DNA of 64,000 nt, taken from assembly GCA_947174015.1 (NCBI GenBank), contig CAMWHJ010000003.1, positions 1-64,000 on the forward strand, in the 5' to 3' direction. A program made the translations under genes and the position numbers. Position 1 is the first letter of the stretch. Every line of letters begins with the position of its first letter. The notes under the pieces were generated by a model. The model ran no database searches, was not told where the DNA came from, and saw only the letters and a program-made list of their open reading frames with translations. Positions 54,486-63,711 of the stretch are shown here, piece after piece. This stretch comes from an uncultured Lachnospiraceae bacterium. GTDB taxonomy: Bacteria; Bacillota; Clostridia; Lachnospirales; Lachnospiraceae.

Positions 54486-56768
54486 TTATCTCCGGTATTT
54501 ATTTCCTTTTGTATCCCTGCTTGCCTTTTTCAGTCTGGACAAGGCAATTTCTTTTTGGTCATACTCTATGGTTACCGGCTCATTTTCATTAAATATATAT
54601 ACATTTTCTATGGTGTCCTCTTCCACTAATTTTATGCCTCGCACACCTACTGCACCCCGTTTTTTCTCTGGTACTTCTTCTGAGGCAAAACGCAGAAAAA
54701 TGCCTTTCGCAGTCTGCAATACGATATTGTTATTGTTCTTGGGAATCTCCGCTACACTCATGCCTTCCTGTATAAGAATCATATCCTCCGTGAGCACACT
54801 GCATACCTCATCTCCCTCATTTAACTTTGTAGCTGCAATGGTTCTCTTTGCCACATTAAATTCTGTGCCCATTACCTTTTTCATCATACCATATTTTGTG
54901 GTAAACACAAGATATTTCTTGTCCAAATCCTGCAAAGGTGATACAAAGACAATTTCTTCCTCCGCACTGTTGTAATTGCTGACATTATCAATGGGCGTTC
55001 CCTTATCTCTCAATTTTCCTGCTGGTAAGTCCAGCACCTTTACTGTATGCAGGGTTCCTGTGTTGGTAAAAAGACATATTTTATCGGTGTTCATACAGGT
55101 AAAGACATATTTGTTTTCCCCGTCTGCCACCTCTTTGTTCCGCTCATACAAGGAAAGATCGATGGTTTTGGCATAATCGAACCGATCCATCAAAAATACC
55201 ACCGGCTGCTCCTCTATCTTCTTTTCTTCATAAACTGCCTCTACCCCATTTTCAATCACAGTCTTTCTTGGTACGGCATATGCCTTCTTAATGTCATCCA
55301 ATTCCTTGCGGATCACCTTGGTCATGGTACTGTGATTGCTTAAAATATCTTGGTACTTTGCAATATTGGCAAGGGTCTGCTCATGCTCCTTCATCAATCC
55401 TTCTATCTCTAAACCGATTAATTTGTAAAGGCGCATTTCTAAAATGGCAGTTGCCTGCCGCTCCGTAAACCGGAGTTTGGATGCCTGCTTTTTGGATGCC
55501 TGAGACTTGAATTTAATATTGGCAGTCTCTCCCTCCACCAGACATGCTTTTGCCTCTTTGATATTCTTGCTGCCCCTGAGAATCTCAATAATCAAGTCAA
55601 TCACATCACAGGCCTTGATCAGACCCTCCTGTACTTCCTGCTTGTCCAGTTCTTTTGTCAGCAATGTCTTATACTTTCTGGTGGTAATTTCATACTGAAA
55701 GTCCAAGTGGTACTCTAAAACCTCCCGCAGTCCCATGGTTTCCGGTTTTTGGTCTGCCACAGCCAGCATATTCATGCCAAAGGTATCCTCCAGCTTTGTC
55801 TTCTTATAAAGCATATTGATGATCTGATCCGCATCTGCATTTTTCTTCAATTCCAGCACAATGCGTATCCCTTCTTTGGAGGATTGATTGGAAATATCCA
55901 CAATATCAGGAGCTTTTCTGGATTCCACCAGACTGCCCACATCATTTAAGAATTTTCCAATATTGGCACCCACCATGGTGTAAGGAATTTCGGTGATGAC
56001 AATTCTGTCCTTCCCGCCCTTTCCATGCTCCACTTCTACCTTTCCCCGAATCTTAATCTTTCCCATACCGGTTTTGTAGATTTCCAGCAAATCATCCTTA
56101 TTTACCACAATACCGCCAGTGGGAAAATCCGGTCCCTGAACATACTGCATCAGTTCCTCGGTGGTAATGTTGGGATTTTTTAAAAATGCCTTTTCCGCCT
56201 CTATAAGTTCTCCCAGATTGTGGGGCGGCACATTGGTTGCCATACCTACGGCAATACCCTCAGCTCCATTTAACAAAAGATTTGGCACCTTCACCGGCAA
56301 TACCAACGGCTCCTTCTCTGTCTCATCAAAGTTCGGTCCAAAATCCACCACATTCTTATCTAAATCTGCCAAAAACACTTCCTGGGTGATTTTCTGCAAA
56401 CGTGCTTCTGTATAACGCATTGCCGCTGCACCGTCACCTTCAATGGAGCCAAAATTACCATGTCCGTCCACCAGGGGCTGTCCCTTTTTAAAATCCTGTG
56501 CCATAACCACCAGGGCATCATAGATGGAACTGTCACCATGGGGATGGTATTTACCCATGGTATCACCCACGATACGGGCACACTTTCTGTACGGCTTGTC
56601 GTAGCGAATTCCCAACTCATGCATATCATACAAGGTTCGTCTCTGTACCGGCTTTAACCCGTCGCGCACATCCGGCAGGGCTCTTGCAATAATGACACTC
56701 ATGGCATAGTCAATGTAAGACTTCTGCATAATGTCAGAGTATTCTGTTTTTATAATCTGTTCTTCCAT
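54486..56768 (-). CDS. parC: Topoisomerase IV-type subunit A
   Basis: A 760-residue type IIA subunit. Active Tyr119 in 'AMRYTEARL'; quinolone-site residues S80 and D84 in 'HPHGDSSIYDA'. The beta-pinwheel C-terminal part has 'RGTPIDNVSNYNS'-like and 'KKRGAVGVRGIKL' blades but no QRRGGKG GyrA box, so decatenation/relaxation (ParC) fits better than gyrase. Pairs with parE 10 bp upstream. Replication and chromosome separation role. Confidence 0.88.
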   Translation of the reverse strand: MEEQIIKTEYSDIMQKSYIDYAMSVIIARALPDVRDGLKPVQRRTLYDMHELGIRYDKPYRKCARIVGDTMGKYHPHGDSSIYDALVVMAQDFKKGQPLVDGHGNFGSIEGDGAAAMRYTEARLQKITQEVFLADLDKNVVDFGPNFDETEKEPLVLPVKVPNLLLNGAEGIAVGMATNVPPHNLGELIEAEKAFLKNPNITTEELMQYVQGPDFPTGGIVVNKDDLLEIYKTGMGKIKIRGKVEVEHGKGGKDRIVITEIPYTMVGANIGKFLNDVGSLVESRKAPDIVDISNQSSKEGIRIVLELKKNADADQIINMLYKKTKLEDTFGMNMLAVADQKPETMGLREVLEYHLDFQYEITTRKYKTLLTKELDKQEVQEGLIKACDVIDLIIEILRGSKNIKEAKACLVEGETANIKFKSQASKKQASKLRFTERQATAILEMRLYKLIGLEIEGLMKEHEQTLANIAKYQDILSNHSTMTKVIRKELDDIKKAYAVPRKTVIENGVEAVYEEKKIEEQPVVFLMDRFDYAKTIDLSLYERNKEVADGENKYVFTCMNTDKICLFTNTGTLHTVKVLDLPAGKLRDKGTPIDNVSNYNSAEEEIVFVSPLQDLDKKYLVFTTKYGMMKKVMGTEFNVAKRTIAATKLNEGDEVCSVLTEDMILIQEGMSVAEIPKNNNNIVLQTAKGIFLRFASEEVPEKKRGAVGVRGIKLVEEDTIENVYIFNENEPVTIEYDQKEIALSRLKKASRDTKGNKYRR

Positions 56769-56778
56769 GGTACACCTC

Positions 56779-58701
56779 CTATATGTCTAATTCTGCATCT
56801 TGTGCATGCCGGTAGATAAATGCTTTCCGCGGCGGCACCTCAGTACCCATCAGCATTTCTGTCACATCCGATGCCATGCGGGCATCCTCAATCTCTACCT
56901 GCTTTAGCATCCTGGTTTCCGGATTTAAGGTAGTCTCCCACAGTTGGTCTGCATCCATTTCTCCCAGACCTTTGTATCTTTGGAGGGTAAAGCTGCCTTT
57001 ATGTTTTTTTCTGTATTTTTCCAATGCCTTATCATCATAGAGGTACTCTTCTGGTCCCTTAGAAGGCATCGCCTTATAAAGAGGCGGCATTGCAATATAC
57101 ACATGCCCCTCATAAATCAATTCCGGCATAAAGCGGTAGAATAAGGTCAAAAGCAGGGTACAAATATGAGCACCATCCACGTCCGCATCTGCCATAATAA
57201 TAATCTTATTGTATCTTAATTTGCTGATATCAAAATCATTGCCGTAACCTTCCGAAAAACCGCAGCCAAAGGCATTTATCATGGTCTTGATCTCCGCATT
57301 TGCCAACACCTTGTCCATACTTGCCTTTTCCACATTTAAGATCTTTCCTCTGATGGGCAGAATTGCCTGATATTCCCGATTTCTGGCTGTCTTGGCAGAA
57401 CCTCCGGCAGAATCTCCCTCCACAATAAAAATTTCACACATCTGGGCATCCCGGCTGCCGCAGTTTGCCAGTTTTCCATTGGAATCAAAGGAAAACTTTG
57501 GTTTGGAAAGCATGTTTGTCTTGGCTTTCTCCTCGCTTTTCCTAATCTTAGCTGCCTTTTCCGCACAGCCGATCACATTCTTTAAAGTCTCTAAATTGCG
57601 GTCAAAATATCTTATAATTTCATCCCCGGTTACCTTGCTGACTGCTTTGGCAGCATCCTGATTGTCCAGCTTTGTCTTTGTCTGCCCCTCAAATCTGGGA
57701 TCCGGGTGCTTGATGGAGATTACCGCAGTCATACCGTTTCTGATATCTGCACCAGTAAAATTGGCATCCTTTTCCTTCAAAATTCCCAATTCTCTTGCAT
57801 AAGAGTTAATCACCGTAGTAAATACAGTCTTAAAGCCTGTCAGATGGGCACCACCCTCTGCATTGTAAATATTATTGCAAAAGCCCAGCACATTTTCGTG
57901 GAATTCGTTGACAAACTGAAAGGCAGCCTCCACGGTAATACCCTCACTTTCCCCCTTAAAATAAATGGGCTCGTGCACTGCCTGACTTTTATGATTTAGC
58001 TCCTTCACAAAGCCCACAATGCCCTCCGGTTCATGAAACTCTACCGTTTCCGCCTCTGCCTGCCGCTTATCCTGAAAAATAATGGTCAGTTCCGGATTCA
58101 GATAGGCCGTTTCGTGAAGTCTGGATTTGATTTCCTCCTCCTTGAATCTGGTCTTTTCAAAAATGGTATCATCGGGCAGGAAATTGATGGTGGTCCCTGT
58201 CTCTTTTGTCTTTCCAAGGGTTGGCAGTAAGCCATCCTCCAATTCAACCACCGGATTCCCCTTTTCGTAACGGTCATGATGAATAAACCCATCCCTTTTC
58301 ACTTTGATATCCAAAAAGTTAGACAGAGCATTTACCACAGAAGAACCGACTCCATGAAGACCACCACTGGTCTTGTATACAGAGTCATCAAATTTCCCCC
58401 CTGCATGAAGCGTGGTAAATACCAGACGTTCCGCACTGATTCCCTTTTCATGCATATCCACCGGAATACCTCGTCCGTTATCACTGATGGTTGCTGAACC
58501 ATCCTTTTCCAAAGTTACCTCTATACGGCTGCAAAAACCTGCCAAGTGTTCATCCACAGAGTTATCTACTATTTCATAGATCAAGTGATTCAAGCCCTTG
58601 GTGGTTACACTTCCTATGTACATTCCCGGCCGCTTTCGCACTGCCTCTAAACCTTCCAAAACGGAAATATTCTGTGCATCGTAAGATGTCTGTTTTGCCA
58701 T
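56779..58701 (-). CDS. parE: Topoisomerase IV-type subunit B
   Basis: A 640-residue GHKL ATPase subunit: 'EIVDNSVDEHLAGF', 'DNGRGIPVDMHEKG', 'GLHGVGSSVVNALS', 'EGQTKTKLDN' (QTK loop), and TOPRIM motifs 'EGDSAGGSAKTARNR' and 'DADVDGAHICTLLL'. Length and pairing with a box-less A subunit favour ParE. First gene of a run through coaD. Ribosome site GGAAGGGA. Confidence 0.88.
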   Translation of the reverse strand: MAKQTSYDAQNISVLEGLEAVRKRPGMYIGSVTTKGLNHLIYEIVDNSVDEHLAGFCSRIEVTLEKDGSATISDNGRGIPVDMHEKGISAERLVFTTLHAGGKFDDSVYKTSGGLHGVGSSVVNALSNFLDIKVKRDGFIHHDRYEKGNPVVELEDGLLPTLGKTKETGTTINFLPDDTIFEKTRFKEEEIKSRLHETAYLNPELTIIFQDKRQAEAETVEFHEPEGIVGFVKELNHKSQAVHEPIYFKGESEGITVEAAFQFVNEFHENVLGFCNNIYNAEGGAHLTGFKTVFTTVINSYARELGILKEKDANFTGADIRNGMTAVISIKHPDPRFEGQTKTKLDNQDAAKAVSKVTGDEIIRYFDRNLETLKNVIGCAEKAAKIRKSEEKAKTNMLSKPKFSFDSNGKLANCGSRDAQMCEIFIVEGDSAGGSAKTARNREYQAILPIRGKILNVEKASMDKVLANAEIKTMINAFGCGFSEGYGNDFDISKLRYNKIIIMADADVDGAHICTLLLTLFYRFMPELIYEGHVYIAMPPLYKAMPSKGPEEYLYDDKALEKYRKKHKGSFTLQRYKGLGEMDADQLWETTLNPETRMLKQVEIEDARMASDVTEMLMGTEVPPRKAFIYRHAQDAELDI

Positions 58702-58750
58702 TTTATCGTCCCTTCCCTAATTATTTGGTGCCTAAAACCACTAATGATTT

Positions 58751-58780
58751 ATATTAGCACATGTGTTTGGTATTCGTCAA
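58751..58780 (-). promoter_or_regulatory. Likely promoter of parE-parC-rsmD-coaD
   Basis: Minus-strand TTGACG (58775-58780), 18-bp spacer, TAATAT (58751-58756). Confidence 0.55.
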
Positions 58781-58937
58781 ATGTACTTTTCACTTTTTTG
58801 CTCTAACCGATGTTACAGAACAACAGTTCGATGAGTCAAACTGCTATGCCACAGAAAAACAAGCAGTGTACTTATCTGAATTTGTACACCGCCTGAATCC
58901 AAAAAACATTTTATACTTTTTTAATATTTTTTATGGT

Positions 58938-61415
58938 TTATTTATACATTTTTCTTATTCTCCGAACTTCCAGCTTTCGCCAGACGAGCTCTTCCTTGGG
59001 AATACACCTGTCGGAGTAAGACAGCTCTTCCAAACTGTCTGCCAATTTCTCTGCCTCTTCTATGCTCATTTTATTCAGCTTTTCCTGTATCCACAACATT
59101 TGTTCTCTGTGTGTGATACAGCGGTTAAACTCCTTATCCCGCTTTCTGGCTCGTCTGCACAATAGCTTGTATTCCTCCAACAGATTATTTTTCTCATCCT
59201 TACCATGCGTTTTGCAATAATCCGCCACCATAGGCATACCAATTCTCGCTGCCAATAACAGAAGTACCACACCCACAAATACCAGCAGCGTATTTTTCGG
59301 CATTTGGAAATAAAAGGCTCCCATATTATCCTGCTGTTCTGCATTGTTCTCCTGACTGCTGTTGGAAAATAAATTGCCGAAAATGCTCCAGAAATCTCCG
59401 TACTCTTCCTCTCCGTTCGAGGATGGTGTCACATCCACCGGCACCCAGCCAAAGCCCTCTAAATAGATTTCCACCCATGCATGTGCCATGGCATCAGTAA
59501 CTTCTACCTGTACCACCGCTGTTTCTCCCAGCTCAGAATATCCTTGATAATAGTCACTGTATTCCTTATCAGTTAAAATATCTCCTTCTGCCACATGGGC
59601 ATAATCCACGGCATAGCCTTCCACATATCTGGCAGAGATCCCAAGATGTCGGAATATCAACGTGGCTGCCGATGCAAAATAGGCACAGTATCCCTTTCGG
59701 CTTTTTGTGAGAAAATAGTTAATGGCATCTTCGTCTCTGGGCACCGCCCCGGGCCGCATGGTATAGGGAATGTTCTCCTGAAAATATTGGATCACCTGTG
59801 TGAGCTGGCTCATTTTATCTCCCCGTAAATTCATCTCTTCACAAAAGGCAGCCACTGCCTCTTGATTTTTCTCCGGTACATTCAGATACATGTTTTCCTC
59901 TGATCCTATCACTTTCTTCTCTTGAGAGATAAGATAATAAGCAAAATTGGCATTCAGCTTATCCTCTCCGTATTTTCCCGGAACTGCATTCTCTATGGTG
60001 TATAAACGAGGAAAATATACATAGGTATTTTCGAATCCCTCCTGCAGATGTATCCGGTTTTGAACATTGTTGAAATCCACCTGCGTATAGTAGGGGGTGT
60101 ACATATATTTTCCCACTGCCCCTACATTTTTCACTTTCATCATGCCTCTGCTGCCCTTTTCTTCCCCTTTTACCTGATAATTGGACGCTAAAATCCCTGC
60201 TTCTTCGCTTAGGGAATCTTTCATTACCTGTTCTTCCATTTCTTCAGGAGTAATCAGGGAATCTTCTCCAGAAGCCAGCTTCATTTGTTCTTCGTCCAGC
60301 CAGCAGTTGTCATCATAAATAATACCCGTATATGCCTTTAAATAAATGGGATCTCGACTATACGGAGCAAATTCAATGATCATGTCCGTCTCATAATCCG
60401 GCCGCACCGAAGAATTCCGTCCCAGCACACCGCCGCCAACACCTCCACTGGCACTGCGGTTGCCCAACAGCCCCTCCAGACCAAACTGATACAAATCCAG
60501 AATTTGGGCATCCAAGGTTTTCTTAAAATTACTCTCTTTTCCGTTCTGAGTTATCAGATTCTGGGGCACAAAGGTGTCTATCAACAAAACGGCAAAAATA
60601 CTAAGCACTGCACCGATACATAACATCTGAAAACTATACCGGAAAGAATGATCATAACTTAAAATCTTCTGTTTTTTTTCATTCCACTGTCCAATTCTGC
60701 CCAGCACATTAACACGATATTTCTTCTCTTTCCACTTCTTCTGTCGGCTTTTATAATGCTTCCCCTGCTTTAAAGCAAGAATGCTCACAAAGGCTAAAAT
60801 CACAAAGTTCTGATAACTGCCAGAGGGCTTTAAGTCAAAGAAATAGCAGAGTCCATAAAGAAGCACACACTGCAATGCCACACTGAAAATCCGTATTCTT
60901 GACAGCATGGAAATATTCAGCAGCAGGGCATCCACCACACCCAAAAAACAGATGGCCGCTGTCACTGTCACATAACGTTCTGCCATGGTCTCTGTATATT
61001 CATTAGCACCCGGCAAATCATAGTAATTTACAAACTTCTGTGTCAATTCGTTGACAATGGCATAGAAACCGCTGTTAATGTACCTGCGGTATTGAATTGC
61101 CAACGATATAAATCCCCCAAAAAACACCACATAAGCAATATCTCTTACCATTGGGTTCACATAGATCACACTGAACACCACGGATAAAACTCCCAGCATT
61201 AGAAAAAACAGCAGACTATTATATTCCCGCTCCAAGGCAGACAAAAAACCGCCCATGACACCATAAACCAGAAAGAAAACCATCAGACCCTTGGCAATCA
61301 AAAACAGCAGTGCTTGGTTCTTCTCTTTCTTCTGCTCATAAAAATAAATTCCCCGTGCCAGTTTTGCATTCACCTCCGGCACCAGTCTTTCTTTTTTCTT
61401 TCTCTCTAATTTCAA
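58938..61415 (-). CDS. Transglutaminase-like membrane protein
   Basis: An 825-residue protein: N-terminal block of about six membrane helices, an extracytoplasmic domain, and a transglutaminase core with Cys in 'RKGYCAYFASAATLIFRHLG', His in 'HAWVEIYLEGFGW' and Asp in 'VPVDVTP'. One more helix near residue 690 ('TLLVFVGVVLLLLAARIG') and a charged cytosolic tail follow. TTG 61415 is preferred: it is 8 nt after GGAGG and overlaps the DUF58 stop as TTGA; ATG 61430 has no site. Part of the moxR-DUF58-transglutaminase module, whose biochemical role is unknown. Confidence 0.88.
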   Translation of the reverse strand: MKLERKKKERLVPEVNAKLARGIYFYEQKKEKNQALLFLIAKGLMVFFLVYGVMGGFLSALEREYNSLLFFLMLGVLSVVFSVIYVNPMVRDIAYVVFFGGFISLAIQYRRYINSGFYAIVNELTQKFVNYYDLPGANEYTETMAERYVTVTAAICFLGVVDALLLNISMLSRIRIFSVALQCVLLYGLCYFFDLKPSGSYQNFVILAFVSILALKQGKHYKSRQKKWKEKKYRVNVLGRIGQWNEKKQKILSYDHSFRYSFQMLCIGAVLSIFAVLLIDTFVPQNLITQNGKESNFKKTLDAQILDLYQFGLEGLLGNRSASGGVGGGVLGRNSSVRPDYETDMIIEFAPYSRDPIYLKAYTGIIYDDNCWLDEEQMKLASGEDSLITPEEMEEQVMKDSLSEEAGILASNYQVKGEEKGSRGMMKVKNVGAVGKYMYTPYYTQVDFNNVQNRIHLQEGFENTYVYFPRLYTIENAVPGKYGEDKLNANFAYYLISQEKKVIGSEENMYLNVPEKNQEAVAAFCEEMNLRGDKMSQLTQVIQYFQENIPYTMRPGAVPRDEDAINYFLTKSRKGYCAYFASAATLIFRHLGISARYVEGYAVDYAHVAEGDILTDKEYSDYYQGYSELGETAVVQVEVTDAMAHAWVEIYLEGFGWVPVDVTPSSNGEEEYGDFWSIFGNLFSNSSQENNAEQQDNMGAFYFQMPKNTLLVFVGVVLLLLAARIGMPMVADYCKTHGKDEKNNLLEEYKLLCRRARKRDKEFNRCITHREQMLWIQEKLNKMSIEEAEKLADSLEELSYSDRCIPKEELVWRKLEVRRIRKMYK

Positions 61416-62608
61416 AGCTGCACCCTCCATTGTATCACTGCATCAAGCTTTCCTCTTGCCACAATCTCACCCTTTTGCTGCTCTCCAAGCTTTCCTGCCC
61501 ACAAATAACTTCCTGCTTTCAGTTCTCTGGCTGCCTTCTGCTCCACCAAATGTTCTTCCTGATAGGCACTGGAATCCAGCAAAAGCTCCAGTGCCTTCTG
61601 TATATGGCTTTCCTCCCAAATTTCTGTCTGTACCAACTGATTCTTTCTCTGATTCCAGCACACCAGTTCCAACTTCTGATTCTTCTCTGCAATTTTGCGG
61701 AGATAAATAACCAAAAGATTGAAAAGGGCATCCAACATTCTGCCATCCTCCTGCTGCCAGTTTATGGGTTGTTTTCGCAATTTCATGGGATTATAGCGGG
61801 ATGCAAACAGCAAATTGTTTGGAAAAGCAGTTTCATTTTTGTATGTTTTTTCATCAAAAAGTTCCACCAAAAGCCGAATACCCTTGTCAGACTGGGTTAC
61901 GTGTTCCTTGATAAAAAGCTTGTCATTGTCTGATTTTGCAGACAATTTCCAGTGAATATCCCGAATCCTATCTCCCGGTACATATTCCCGAATACCGCTG
62001 ATCTCCATGGCATCCTCCCCCTTTTGTTCACTTTCATTGCGGGGATATTGCTCACGATTGGAGGTACTGTCGTATTTTCCATCCTGTACAGAAATATCCA
62101 GTTTTTCCGGAAAAATATAAAACACCTTGGATTCTGCATCACATGGGATACTGCTGGTGAAAATCCCCAGAATCCCTGTTGTTTTCACGCTTTCAATACT
62201 TACCCGAATTTTACCGCAGTTCTCAAACAACAAGGGCAGGTAAAGCTGTCGGTTCTCTCCCATATGCAGCGGCAGATTAAAGGTCTGCACCGATTTCCGG
62301 TTATAAAACTCGTTGGCAATGCACAGAGTCAGGAATACATTGGAGCTTAATGCCACAGACGGATTATTCACCTGTATTCCCAGAGAAATTCTCTGATTCT
62401 GGTAACAATCTCCAAGGGGAGCTGCCAGAGAAAACTGTACCTGTTTTTTGCTAATATAAACATTAAAGAGATCAAAAATTCCCAATAAAATTAGTGTCAC
62501 ATCTATTACCACAAAAAATGCCCCATGCAGCAAAAGATAACAGGCGGCAAACAATACCAGCACCAACACATAGACGATCATATTTCCTATTCGTTTTCCT
62601 ATTCCCAT
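61412..62608 (-). CDS. DUF58 domain protein
   Basis: A 398-residue protein with two N-terminal membrane helices and the DUF58 signature 'REYVPGDRIRDIHWKLSAKSD'. These proteins resemble von Willebrand A-like folds and travel with MoxR ATPases. ATG 62608 has AGGAGG at 7-nt spacing, against 1 nt for ATG 62614. Confidence 0.9.
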   Translation of the reverse strand: MGIGKRIGNMIVYVLVLVLFAACYLLLHGAFFVVIDVTLILLGIFDLFNVYISKKQVQFSLAAPLGDCYQNQRISLGIQVNNPSVALSSNVFLTLCIANEFYNRKSVQTFNLPLHMGENRQLYLPLLFENCGKIRVSIESVKTTGILGIFTSSIPCDAESKVFYIFPEKLDISVQDGKYDSTSNREQYPRNESEQKGEDAMEISGIREYVPGDRIRDIHWKLSAKSDNDKLFIKEHVTQSDKGIRLLVELFDEKTYKNETAFPNNLLFASRYNPMKLRKQPINWQQEDGRMLDALFNLLVIYLRKIAEKNQKLELVCWNQRKNQLVQTEIWEESHIQKALELLLDSSAYQEEHLVEQKAARELKAGSYLWAGKLGEQQKGEIVARGKLDAVIQWRVQL

Positions 62609-62619
62609 GGGCATGCCTC

Positions 62620-63546
62620 CTAGGTTCTTGGCACCGGAATCTCTGTGAGCAATTCAAACAGTGCAGTCTCCGTCGTCAATCCCTTGGCTCTGGCACTGGA
62701 ACTTAAGGAAACCCTGTGCCCCAGCACGTCCACCAGTACTTCTTTGATATCCTGAGGAGAAACAAAGGTTCTCTCCCGCAGATAAGCATATGCTTTTGCC
62801 ATTCTAAGCAATGCAATACTACCACGGGGACTTGCTCCTGCATAAAAATATTCACTGGTTCTGGTTCTCTCCACAATAGTTACAATATAATCGTAAATGG
62901 CATCATCCACATAGATTTCCTCCACCTGCTTTCTGGCTGCCAGCAATTCCTCTCTGTCTATTTTCTTCTGAAGCTGTGCCAAAGGCACATTTTTATTATT
63001 CTTTAGAATATCAATGGCTGCCCCATGACTGGGATACCCCATGGAAATGCATATCATAAATCGATCCAACTGGGATTCCGGCAAAAGTTGGGTTCCGGAA
63101 GAACCCACCGGATTTTCTGTGGCTATTACCACGAAAGGCTCCGGTACGTTTCTGGTAACACCATCCACTGTCACGCTGCCCTCCTCCATAACCTCCAACA
63201 AGGCAGACTGTGTCTTGGGCGAGGTTCGGTTAATCTCATCTGCTAAGAATAGGTTACACATAATAGCTCCCTGCCGATACTCCAATTCCCCGGAATTTTT
63301 GTTGTACACAGAAAAGCCTAAAATATCGCCTGGCAATACATCCGGCGTAAACTGCACTCTTTTGTAGGCAAGCTCCATAGATTTAGAAATACTTACCGCC
63401 AGTGTGGTTTTCCCCACTCCCGGAATGTCCTCCAGCATAATGTGTCCCCCTGCCAGAATTGCTGCCAGCACCTTGGTGATAACCTCATCTTTTCCCTTCA
63501 CTGCTTTCTTAATTTCCTCTTTTACCCCTGCTATATTTGATTCCAT
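62620..63546 (-). CDS. MoxR-family AAA+ ATPase
   Basis: A 308-residue ATPase: Walker A 'EDIPGVGKTTLAV', Walker B 'LFLADEINRTSPKTQSALLE', sensor 'VIATENPVGSSGTQLLPESQ' and 'GASPRGSIALLRMAKAYA'. MoxR ATPases act as chaperones for membrane or metal-binding complexes. First gene of the three-gene module, GGAGAGG upstream. Confidence 0.95.
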   Translation of the reverse strand: MESNIAGVKEEIKKAVKGKDEVITKVLAAILAGGHIMLEDIPGVGKTTLAVSISKSMELAYKRVQFTPDVLPGDILGFSVYNKNSGELEYRQGAIMCNLFLADEINRTSPKTQSALLEVMEEGSVTVDGVTRNVPEPFVVIATENPVGSSGTQLLPESQLDRFMICISMGYPSHGAAIDILKNNKNVPLAQLQKKIDREELLAARKQVEEIYVDDAIYDYIVTIVERTRTSEYFYAGASPRGSIALLRMAKAYAYLRERTFVSPQDIKEVLVDVLGHRVSLSSSARAKGLTTETALFELLTEIPVPRT

Positions 63547-63579
63547 TGTTCCTCTCCTTTTTTCGACTTCTATTTTAAT

Positions 63580-63609
63580 ATTTTACCATAATATAGCACT
63601 ATTGCTCAA
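63580..63609 (-). promoter_or_regulatory. Likely promoter of the moxR operon
   Basis: Minus-strand TTGAGC (63604-63609), 18-bp spacer, TAAAAT (63580-63585). Confidence 0.55.
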
Positions 63610-63620
63610 GGGTATAAATA

Positions 63621-63643
63621 TGTGAAAACTCACACTTTTCACA
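63621..63643. promoter_or_regulatory. Inverted repeat between divergent promoters
   Basis: TGTGAAAA (63621-63628) and TTTTCACA (63636-63643), perfect 8-bp arms, 7-bp centre, between the -35 boxes of the moxR and FAH genes. Confidence 0.5.
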
Positions 63644-63651
63644 TTTTTTTC

Positions 63652-63680
63652 TTGTAATTAAAACTTGAAAGAGATATAAT
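63652..63680 (+). promoter_or_regulatory. SigA promoter of the FAH-family gene
   Basis: TTGTAA (63652-63657), 17-bp spacer, TATAAT (63675-63680). Confidence 0.8.
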
Positions 63681-63711
63681 TAAGTGATTAAAAAAGCGGG
63701 AGCGTGGCAAA

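Noticed and set aside
54486..58701. Naming the pair gyrA/gyrB
   Set aside because: The A subunit lacks the GyrA box and the gene context fits topoisomerase IV; still not proven.
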